A stretch of 64,000 nt of DNA from Mytilus edulis (taxonomy: Eukaryota; Mollusca; Bivalvia; Mytilida; Mytilidae). Numbering within the stretch: position 1 is the stretch's first letter; the number at the start of each line of letters is the position of its first letter. Under the pieces are notes generated by a model. The model was given only the letters and a program-made list of their open reading frames with translations. It did no database searches and was not told the origin of the DNA. Of the stretch, positions 12,157 through 24,100 are shown one piece after another. The stretch covers positions 72,777,960 through 72,841,959 of the forward strand of contig NC_092345.1 in the NCBI RefSeq assembly GCF_963676685.1, written 5' to 3'. Both the position numbers and the translations under genes were made by a program.

Positions 12157-15100
12157 CCAAAGAGGATATAACTAAGTTGAAGAAGAATTTTATGCAAGTT
12201 TATGGTATGGACTATGTAAATGCAAGCCGTATACTTAAAACTAAGTACCAGCGCAGCAAGAACAAAGATGGACTCACATTAGCAGAGAGAATTAAAATGG
12301 GTCGTTATGGCAGTGGAGTAAGTTTTAACAGATAATGTTTATAAAGTACAATAAAAAACTAGGGAATCGTTTGACCAAAACCAATCCCGCATAATAAGTT
12401 ATAAAAGGCCCTGAATAACAAATGCAAAAAAAATCATAGATGAAAACTAACGGCGGTGAAGTTATTGAAAGCTATTTTTAAGGCTAGAAAAATCTAATGA
12501 CAATTTATCTACGTAAATACATGCATCCACAAATTGAAGCCCCATAAATGTAAATAATATGTATAACAATATTATGCAGTTCGGTTTTAATTCATTGATA
12601 GCTATTTCAATACTTATAACGATAAAACAATATCTAAAAATATAATTACAGTGTTACTGACGCACAATCTTATCAAACAGACCGTTTCTAAAGTAATGCA
12701 AATTCGTTCGAATAATATGGTTGCAATTTTTTTGGCAACGAATTATACAGAGCCTTCTGTTTAATATGCTAGTCAGGAGCCCGCCGTTCAGTGGTATTCG
12801 TTCATCTTGTTCATATCTGTAATGTTTTTTGCTCGTTAATTGGTGTGATAAATGTCTGGTCGTGGGTTTTCTTGTTTGATTTTTTCAGTCTTTTCAGGTT
12901 TTTTGTTGTTGACTATACGGTATTAAAAATTGTGTCCTGTTATTGGTCTATATCTACGTTATTGGATCTTCTTGTGACGTGTCTATTTGAAAATCATACG
13001 GTAACCACATCTCCTTATTCACATATTGATGTTCATTCTAGAATCGTGATAAAATGATTTGAGCTTTTTAATCTTCTTTTTGACAACATTTATGTGACTT
13101 TCATCAATACGATTATTAAAAAAGTTTCATATGGGCAAAAATAACGCCCCTTTAAAAGACTTGTTCTCATATTGGTATGCATCATCGTTTATGGTTAAAA
13201 CCATGGAAGTATTATATTGACTCTCATATTTACTTCCATGGTTAAGCTCAGTAAAGATCCGTATAAACTTCAGTAACTATAAAAAAAAATAATAACACTT
13301 ATATGATTTGTTTGCGTTACAAACATTATCAATAAGTTGACATTTACAAGCCATTATCTCTGCAATTGTGGACCAAATTGCATCGGATTTTTCGCATTTT
13401 TTAACAATTATTTTCAACTATTAGATAAGAATTTTTGTTCTGTGTGTTTTAGAATTCTTTAATGACCAGTGTTAAGAGTCACAAAGATATGTCTGTACGT
13501 TTATTTCCTGTTCAGCGGGTGTTGCTAAGTTGTTGTAATTAATGTTTACCGTGGAATTTCCTTCTTTGTGGGGTTAAAAAATGAAACGATAAAGAAGCTT
13601 TTTATTAACTTTAAAAAGAAAATGAGGAATATTAAAAAAAATCTTTCTTTTTTTCGTAAGTATTGTGTATAGAATGTTTTTAAGAATCAAATAGATTATT
13701 TAGTTGGAGGAAAGTATCAATATACAGTAAACTTTTGCTCATAGATTTCTATAATTCAATATTTGTATCTAAGACAGTTAGTTCATGTTGTATTATATGT
13801 TTACGTATATACATCATTAATACATACTAACAAATCAAATAAGGGTTCTTGGCATATTTCGTATATTCCGTTCTTATGAAATAATCTTCTTGAAAAGTCT
13901 GAAGTTGTTATAAAAATACTTGACTAGACTATAAAACTCAGTAAGCGTCTTTCAACAAGAATGATGCCTAATTTTTCAAATTAATGTATCGATATTTCTC
14001 TGTCGTATAGTTCTTGAACCTATCAGCTTATACTATGGTGCAAAATAATTCAAAGATACACATGTGTATTCTTCAAAAATCTTGGTTTCATATTAATCTT
14101 TCCTATTACAAGCATTTTTAGAATTTATTCCTTGAAAATTTCATTAATCAAGGTCGGGGTGGAGGTGGAAAGGGGTGGTCAACTGATTCACCTTCGGAAA
14201 AGTTATAAATTGACGTAAAGAAAAAAGTAAAAACACAAAAATACTGAACTCAGAGGAAAATTCAAAAAGGAAAGTCCCAAATCAAATGTCAAAATCAAAT
14301 GTTCAAACACATCAAACGAATGGATAACAACTGTCATATTCCTGACTTGGTACAGGCATTTTCTTATGTAGAAAATGGTGGATTGAACCTGGTTTTATAG
14401 CTAGCTAAACCTGTACTGATTCTAAAATTTCTACAATTCCACTGATTTTTTATAGTGCAGGAATGTAAACCTTTTAAATTTTTCATCAAGCAGTCCCATT
14501 ACCATGGGGTTTATTCTGATTCTTCCTTGAGTAGTTCCGTTAACAGTTGGGTTTTTTTTTAGTCATTGTTAACGAAACAGGTCACTTGCGAAAGAGTTTA
14601 TTATGATGCGTATTTCTCTCGGTTTTTGGTTTATGACCCGGATTTGTTTTCGTTTCGCTTAATTTTTTTATGATTACTGAAATTGACAACGTCGGCATAA
14701 GTAAAACAGCGATAAACAAATTATCATTGGTCTCTCAACTCGGTTGATTTTCTCGCTTTGGCCGTCCCGGCTCTAGCGAGAAAATCTATCTTGTTGAGAT
14801 GATCAACGATAATCTTAACTTACAATTTTACATATCAAATCATATAGGCTTTAGATGTACAATCAAATTGAAAGACTTTGAGAGAGAAAAAAATATAACC
14901 TTTACCTAAGCCTTTTATAGTTAATTTGTTCAATTATTAATAAGTTCGTCTAGTTCGCATGTATTTACACTTGACCTTTCACGCAATGTGATATGGCCTG
15001 CATATTTACGTCTGCATATTTCAGTAGTAGAATCTGTAAGCTGATGAATGTAATCTCGAATTCAAACAAAAATGTGTTTCCAGAAAAATCATATCATTAT

Positions 15101-18100
15101 TTAATGCTGTCCTGGTAGATGAAATATCAACTATCTAGTTTAAGAACTAAAGTCATGTGTTTCGATTTCTGTTCAGTATATTTTTATCACAAATCATCGT
15201 TTCCACTTAATCATTATACCAGGTATGAAATTCTAAGTTTTAATCCTGGCATTAATGACAAGGTTTTATTCTTTTGATGTCAAACGTCTGTATAACAAAG
15301 AAATATCAATAACAATTACCATCTACTGTTTATCTGTATTGATTGTATAAACAAAGGTTCCGTGTGCTCGTTGCCATATATACAAGTGGTATGGAAATCG
15401 TTGACGAACGTGGTATATATGACTATAATTTCTTTGTTAAATATGAAATGGCAAACTCATGTATTGTTAGCTTTTAAAATGCTGATACATTGCTCAAACT
15501 TTGTACCTAACGTGGTATATATAACTTTAATTTCTTTGTTAAATATGGAATGATGAATTCATTTATTGTAACTTTTAAAATGCTGATGTATTGCTCAAAC
15601 TTTATACCAAACTATTATGTCGTCATCCCTATAATAAATGAATTTACCAAATTTTTTTTCTGAATGTAGTTTGTATTCAGATTAGATAGTGAACAACCCT
15701 CGGGATGGTGTTCTAGATGATCTGTAATCTTTCGGAGGGTGCTTGTTATAAATAATTACAATCGCTAGTGGCGTGTATACAAACATAGGTGTTGTCTAGT
15801 AGATGGTGTACCAACATCAGTTGTTTTCCATTCGTTAGATGTGTTTGAGCTTTTAATTTTGCCATTTGATAAAGGACTCTCCGTTTTATAATTATCCTCG
15901 ATGTTCGGTTTTTGTTATGTTTCTTTTAACCTGTAGCATATTTTTACTATCGTCAGTAGCTTGTAATATATAATATATAGCAGACTCAGTTATATACTCA
16001 CTTTTTCAGAGGATTTTGTCCATATAAATGTTATATATGTGAGTGATTGGAGATCATACATGTGTTTCATTTGTATTGACTAATTATGGTTGGAACACTT
16101 TAGGAAATAAGTCTGAACTGTTTTTGGAACAGTTATCACCTGACCCTGTCGACACTCCTTTGATACGGCGAACGATTTTATTGAAAAGTGGGTTACATAC
16201 GAGTTAGTAGGGTTTATCTAACTCTGCATTTATTGTTCCATTATTATTTTTTTTTTTAAATCTACAAAAACCTGTAAGGATCATTCGATATCCGGTTTTA
16301 TTCCTTAGCATTCTTCCTCTTTCGTGCAGGATCATTGAAACATAACCACAATAATATTAAAATAAGGGGATGTGTTATGATTTCCGATGAGACATAGTTC
16401 AAATGAAGTGAATGTAATCAATTATCGGCAACCGTATTGCTTTCAACAATATGAAAATACCGTATAGTCGCTTATAAAAGGCTCCGCGTAAAAAATCTCA
16501 ATTTATTTACTTGAGAAAAACTAACAGCATAATTTATACCAAAACCGTGTACGAAAACAATTACACTAAACTGCAGGCTCCTATGTTAGGGTTAAACAAG
16601 TTTGTGAGTGCCCAACCCTCCCCATAACCAAGAACAGAGGTGTTACAGCACAAAATAAGAACACACAGTACACATCAGTAGCAACTGGCTTAATTCAGAA
16701 GGTTGGTACGAGGCATTAAATCAACTAGCTTTAAAACAATGGAAAAAAAGCAACTAAATAAAAATAATAGAAGTTACTGACCGCTAGTCAAATGAGACAG
16801 TTTCAGAGAATGTTGATAATTTTTTGTATTGTCAAATGTCTAACAACTTATCACTAACACAGAAATGTATGGTTATTTTAAACCAACTACTCTGTGATTA
16901 CTTCGGCTAAAGTGTAACGAGTACATGTAGTATCATGAAGTCGATATAAACATTGAAAATAACGCGTCTTATACTTAATATTGAAAATGCAATTTTTTCA
17001 TAAGTGATTATTGTTAATGATGAAACCTTAGAAGCAAATATAACGTTGTTTTTAGGACAGTACATTTAAATTTACTAAGGTTTAAATTGGAAAGTTTGGA
17101 ATTAGATCATTTTTATTGCAATCGAAGTAACATTTTAATAAAATACTAATAAATCAAACCCTCTACTGTAAATTGAATGCCATCGAATCAATTAAAATAT
17201 TCTGTATTTACATTTTACAGCATCCATTTATAAAGTAAGAAATCAATCTGAGTTTCCGTTATCCAACTGTAACAATTTTAAATAAATTAATACCTTTCTC
17301 AAATGCATGTTTTGTGTAATGATTATTCTAAATCCTTCAAGATGGCCGCCCTAACGGAACGTGAAAACTGGTAAGGGTTACAGTTGAAGTTAAATTTATC
17401 GTTGGGTTAATTAAAAAGGTTTGAGTAAGAAGTAAGACGGAAAGATTGTTTTTTACTACGTTTTGTTCCAATAAAACGTAAAAATATCTATATAGATAAA
17501 GAAACAGAGATCATGTTTATAGGAAGTTCGGTTGAATAAGCTACACATCAAAACCAGTTTAGATAATTTATATCATAACGATTGATAAGATGAAGTCATT
17601 TATTGATAAATACCATACAATTATTTATACATATATCTACTCATTAAATTGAAATTCAGAGTCCCAAGGTGCAACAGCCTAATAATGGGAGCACAGTGAG
17701 TCAATTTCAAACATATAGGTCAAACAATTCTGATTGCTTTTAATGTTATAGTTGTTCACTGAGTTTTACATCATTCATAACTTTTCCGAGGTTTACATTA
17801 CAGAAAAGATGGACTTTAAATACACTATAATATAAAGGCTAATTAATATGTAAGATGGTATCTTGAAAACAAAATTTAGGTTTTCATCCATAAAATTCTT
17901 TTTTGGTTCAGATGGTTCTATTATAATCTTATAAAATACAAATTTGCTTTTTTCTCCAAAATTGTAGTTCTCAGCAAATTTCAGGCATAACAATATGATA
18001 ATTTATTCTGAAATGCTATAAATTGTTGTTAATAAAGACAATAGTAGTTTACCGCTGTTCAATAGTCATACATCGATTTAACTGAAACAAATCCGGCTCA

Positions 18101-21100
18101 AAAAAACAAACTAAGGGAAGCGCATCAACTATATAAGGAAACAAAACGGAACAACAGGAACATTGAACTTCTACAAAACAAAACGCAAACATTCATAGAA
18201 ACGGACTATTAAATAACAACTGCCATAGTCCTGACTTGGTGCAGGACATTTGAAAACAATTGTTGGTTGAACCTCCAACTTATATGGCAATGTTTAAAAC
18301 ATCGTTAAAATGACAATAATATGTGACTGGAATATAACATAAAATTAAAACATTCAGGACATATAATACATTAAAAAATAATATAATAGTATATTTCAAC
18401 ATGTAAACCACATACTAACAACGAACACCTAAAATTTATTTACGACAGCACATAGATACAGCCCAAAAGAATAATGAGCTGTGCGTCAAACGTAAAGCTT
18501 TAAAAACAAAACAAAAAAACACAAGCAAAAGCGAACAATAGATAATAAATAAAATATACAATAGGCGGTGCAACTGCGAATGTTATCTCTCTTATACCAA
18601 AATATTATTAGTTACATAGTTTGCTAGTGATCTAATACGGTATATATACCGTATTACGTCACTCGTCACTAGCACACTATGTAACGAATTTATCTTACCG
18701 ACTATCTTAACGTGAAAAATTTAGACTTGTGATCTATCAAAATGAGAAAGCCAGTCTTCAATACAGTTAGAATTAAGAAATTATTCCATTGATACTATAA
18801 GAACAATAGCCATAGATAACAACTTAGGTTTAAATGTGTTTAATGAATTTATTTCAATCTTAATCATCAATTTCTTCGTCTGTTGAAACCTTTAAATTTT
18901 TTCTCAGTTCCGTTTTGTTTTTATAAAGGGACGTAACACCACTACTAACCGTGTATTAAATAAGCCCCGCCTCCCTACTACCTAATATGGAATATAAAGG
19001 GACGTAACTCCACTACTTAACGTGTATACATGAAATAAGCCCCGCCTCCCTACTAACCTAATATCAAATATACACGGTCTTCACGCGGACGCTTTTAACC
19101 AATCATATTCCTAGAAATGTATAGGAGGTAAGATAATAAATCATATACGCCTTTTGTGGTTCTGATATACTGATACAAATTATAAATGATATTCTTACGA
19201 TCTCCTTGCAAAACAAATTGAGTACTCCGTTATGCCTACTCTAAAACTGCAGACACAAATCACTATCTCAGACATGAAATAATTTAGTTAGATTTAAGTC
19301 AAACTAATATGAATGAGTAAGTAGTTTCGGATGTCTTTGCAGCTTTATTTCGATGACATCCAATTTTGAATATAATATTTTTTTTAATAATATGATAACA
19401 TCAAAATATTCGAGACATTTAATCAAACTTCAGTAAATTATTAATATGTTGATATGGAAATTACTACTCAATGGTTTCTGCTTTAAATAATTCATTTTAA
19501 TTTGTATTTTTAATTTTATTCAAAATCCTGTTTGTTAATAAAAAGCGTTAAATCTTATCATTGAAGCATTTACATTACATCTTTATCTGAATTGACGGTA
19601 GTTTATTTGACAAAAGAAGAAAAATTAACAATGATATAAACTGTTTAAAAAGGACCATGTGATGAATACCGATAAAAGTGTGAAATAAAATAATTCTATG
19701 TTAGAATTTTGACTAATTGGAGTATAATGCAATCTATCGAAACAAGGTGAGCGTCTTTAATTGCTTACACATGTTGTTTCCATTCATAAATTAATGTATC
19801 AAATGTCATTATAAAGTTTTGCAAGGAGAAAAATATCGGTGAATAGAACTGTCGTATCAAGTAGTGAAATATCTGACATTTGGAATGTATACCAAACCAG
19901 AATTTGAATATTTAGTGAATATAGTAGTGCATGTAGTTCAAATTTACAATTTCCTTTTCAGCAAGGTCAGTATGAAATGGAAAGAAATGACAGTGCTTTT
20001 GAAAGTGTTGACATAGATTATGGTGAACTAGACGACGAAAAGAGAACACCAACACCGGAACCTACACGATCTCCGCCTAAGGTAAAAAAGAAAGAAATGA
20101 ATTTAAAAAAAATATATTTAATAAACCATAACTCAGGGCATAAGTTATTTTCAATCAATAAAAAAGTAATTGCTATCTTTCAATATTTTTCGTTTTGACA
20201 ATAAGTGTTCAAGAAGAGAAAAGTTATTCTTGTCCGTTATACTTTTAGGATGTTTATTTATATGCTTTTCATCAAATACATCTTCAAATTGTCTTTCTTT
20301 TCTTAGGAACAGGCCATGGATCAAACACCAAGGGGAAGTCGTGTAAGTATAACTAACAATAAGTCTGGTGAATTAAAAATATAAAATTGCCTGGTACCGT
20401 TGATAACTGTTTACACCACTGGCTCGATGCCACTGCTGGTGGACGTTTCGTCCACGGGGATATCACCAGCCAAGTCGTCAGCACTTCTGTGTTGACAGGC
20501 ATATCAATTATGTTGTCAATTTTATAATTTTCTTGTTAACTAAACTTGGAATTTTTCGGGAAACTAAGGATTTTCTTATTCCAGGCATATATTACCTGAG
20601 CCGTATTTGGCACAACTTTTTGGAACTTTGGATCCTCATTGCTCTTCAACTTTGTACTTGTTTAGCTTTTTATATATTTTGATATGAGCGTCACTGATGA
20701 GTCTTGTGTAGACGAAACGCGCGTCTGGCGTACCTTTGATAACTGTTGTCAACAATCGATTTCATTCAAGGATTTCAAATTGTATCAGAAACAAACTACT
20801 AACATTTAAGGTAGCACAATACAAAGATTATTCACTTCCAATCAGACAACTTTAAACTGATATTATTCATTTCATCCGTCTTTGAATTTTATAAATGAAG
20901 TACCAAAAAAAAGAGGAAAGATCAATCTTTCAAATTGTGATAATTTCATTATGACTTAATTATTACATAATTAATTGTTATGTTATTAGTTGGTATATTG
21001 TGATGTCCACGCTTGAATGAATTTAGCTTCTTTGTTATTCGTAGCATTTCAAAATATTTTATAGATTCTTGTACAACACAGCTTGACCTCCAAAACCGTG

Positions 21101-24100
21101 TCTCAGATTTCCTAAAACACCAATAGAACAAATTTTATGCCCAATTAAATTTAGTGATCTCTTGTGAATTGATGTTGCAAACTTCATTTGAGGTTTATGA
21201 GAGAATGAAATACAATAGGAAAAATTTGAGACAACTGTGTTGTACAAGAATTTATAAACTATTTTGAGGTGCTATGAAAAACAACGAAGCTAAATTCATT
21301 CAAGCGTGGACATCACAATATATCAACTAATTACGTAACAATTAATTATGTAATACTTATGTCATAATGAAATTATCACAATTTGAAAGATTGATCTTTC
21401 CCCTTTCTTATAAAATTCGAAAAGGATGAAATGAATTATATCAGTTTAAAGTTGTCTGATTGGAAGTGAAAACATTTTTTGTATTGTGCTACCGTAATAA
21501 ACGATGTTATATATAAAAATGGTTATCTCACTGAGATAAAAACTATGTTATTACCAAAAAAAATGTTTTGACGGTTTTTTAAGACTTTCAACAGTTCGAA
21601 AACTAAGGGTGTTCTACCCCAGGAATACATAATTTTAGCTGTATTTGAAGAAACCTTTCGGTTTTTTTAGTCCTCAATGTTTTTCATTTTTTTTTTCTGT
21701 ATACAGTATAAGGTGAATGTTCAATATGTGGTTCAATAGCAACACAAAAGCCATGGACTAAATTATACATTTGTGATGAAAAACGTCATGTAAAAAAATG
21801 TGATATTAAAACATGAACGGAAACTTTCATCGACGTGCAGTATATGTGATAAAATACTGCCATATAAGTCAAATGCGCACTACGTTATTAGAAGGACAAT
21901 TGTAACAAATAAAGTCATTCATTAAGATAGTTTACTATAACAATAACAATAACGACGAAAATGATGGAGAAATACAAATCGGCAAATCCCGACCGAAGCA
22001 GGTGTTAATTTTAGGCATTATCACCCGTTGCTAATGTAAGCATATGTTGTTAATGATTGGCGAGGCTTATTAAATATTAGTGAAAATTTACAATTTACAA
22101 CGTATGATAAATCAAATTATACACCTGTATGTGGATTATACAAAAGGATTCCGAATTATATTTAAATGATAATAAGTGTTTATAGAAATATTACAAAATA
22201 TAAATATGTAAAAATACAAAATATCAACAAAATCAATATATCAACCAACCAAAAACGTAAAAAAATGATAAACAATACCGGATAAAAAGAGACACAACGT
22301 GAAGCTCGCCTTCAGGTGAGGTATTTTCTCGCTGTGTTGAAGAAACATTAGTAGTCTTCGGCTTTTCTGTTCTGTGGTCGGGTTGATGTCTCTTTCACAC
22401 TTTCTCCATTTCCATTTTCAATTTTATTACAAACGTTACGAAACTCCAGAAAGAGAAGGAATGGTTAGGTATTTGTCATACCTTATTGACAAAAAAAGAC
22501 TTAAAAAAGCAAATGTTACGGTTAATGAATGTATCATTTTACATACTAGAAAATGAATACAATTCATGATTGAAATTTATAGTGTTATAATTCAGCTTTT
22601 TCATGGGTTGAATTGCATGATAAAACTCTTAAAATATTAGATGATCTTTTGTTTCAGCAACGTCCTGTTAGAGGTGATTCAAGACGGTCACTGTCAGAAA
22701 CTCCTCCACTGCCTCCCATAAAACAAAATCCTGACACTCCCAGATTAGAGAGGAAGAATAATCCAAATCAAGGTTCACCTGGAAGGTCCAGCAGTCAGGT
22801 AAAACAACGACAAGTTCTGCCTCCGATAAAGGGAAATGGAGGTTCATCTGGTAGTTATTCTGTCGAGGATGATCCGTCTCGTGATAATGTCACACGCCCA
22901 AGAGATGATCGACAATTTGATCCGGATATCGGCGTTGGGGTCATGGTAATAGGAACACAAAACTCAAGGCCAAGGTCTCAAGAACGAAGTTCAATGAAAC
23001 GTTCGAGGTCTAGATCGCCTAAAAATATTATTATACATAATCATACATCTAGACAAAGATCTCATGAGAGATCTAGATCACGATCACGCGAGCGAAGACG
23101 ATCTCGATCCCGATCACCTGAAATCAATGTTAACGTAATTAACACGCGTTCTAGATCAAGTTCAAGAAATCGTCGCAGATCCAGAAGTTCGTCTTCAAGA
23201 CGACGGCGTAAATCACGGTCGCGCACAAGTTCAAGAGATAAGCGTCATATTGTTATTGTTAATAGATCTAATAGTAGGGATAGACATAGCAGACGCCACT
23301 CAAGAAGTCGAAGTAAAAGTCGTTCAACTTCTCGACGACGAAGAACACGTAGTCGAAGTAGTTCTGTTGATGTCAAAATAGTACACGCATCAAGACGTCG
23401 CAAATCCCGATCAAGGTCATCATCTAGGGGACGAAGGAGATCACGATCAAGGTCATCGTCAAGAGGAAGAAGGAAAACAAGATCACATTCTCAAGAAAAG
23501 AAAATAATTGTTCATAAAGGGCGTTCCCGTTCACCTTCAAGAGGTAGAAAGAGAAGAAGTTCGAGTCCTAGAAAACGATCATCGTCTCGTGGGAGATCTC
23601 ATGAAAGGAGACATTCATCCAGATCTAGAAGCCGATCTCTTAGCTTCGATATAAATAGTAAAAGTGGTAGACACCGCAATAATTCTGGTCCAGATCGAAC
23701 GCATTCGAGAGATAAAGGAAAGCAACCTCTTAAGAAGAAAGAATTGAACAGGAAGCATTCAACTAGCAGGTCGCCAACTCCAGATCGACGACGCAGAAGC
23801 CCATCACCAATTAGAGCGGTTGCAGCCGCAGCGAGACCAAGAGAAGCTGCACGAGCAGAGACTAGCGAAAAAGCACGATCGGGCAATCCACAATCGTCTT
23901 CACATAAATCGAATGACCAACGACTGCCATCGTCTTTAGCAAAAGAATTAAATTCTCCGTCGAGACGATCAGCGCCATCTGACACAAAATATCCATCGAA
24001 CAATAAACCTTCTAGTAGTTCAAAACAAGGAAAAAATGACGACGAAATGAAAGGAATAATAGAGCAGTTAGATCAGTTAGCAGATTATAACCTTAACTCT

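Larger units (their letters stand above)
12318..19961. other. Large intron of the RS-protein gene
   Basis: 7.6 kb with no supported exon. It contains dispersed repeats at 14220-14415, 15815-15915 (reverse), 16560-16740 and 18095-18310, two-copy tandem repeats at 15409-15612 and 18923-19070, small inverted repeats at about 13195-13245 and 14720-14815, and a palindrome at 18606-18688. Confidence 0.6.
20343..22657. other. Last intron of the RS-protein gene
   Basis: 2.3 kb with no exon. It holds the retrozyme-like unit with a sense-oriented hammerhead (20392-20731), the 684-bp inverted-repeat element (20810-21493) and a reverse copy of the 'attgagaatgg' family at about 22290-22430. Confidence 0.65.

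Noticed and set aside
20435..20460. Hairpin gtggacgtttcgtccac considered as a second hammerhead
   Set aside because: It contains GACGAAAC on the minus strand but no CTGANGA core at the right place.
23599..24003. 134-codon minus-strand frame
   Set aside because: Shadow of the RS-repeat coding exon; low-complexity complement with no splice or domain support.
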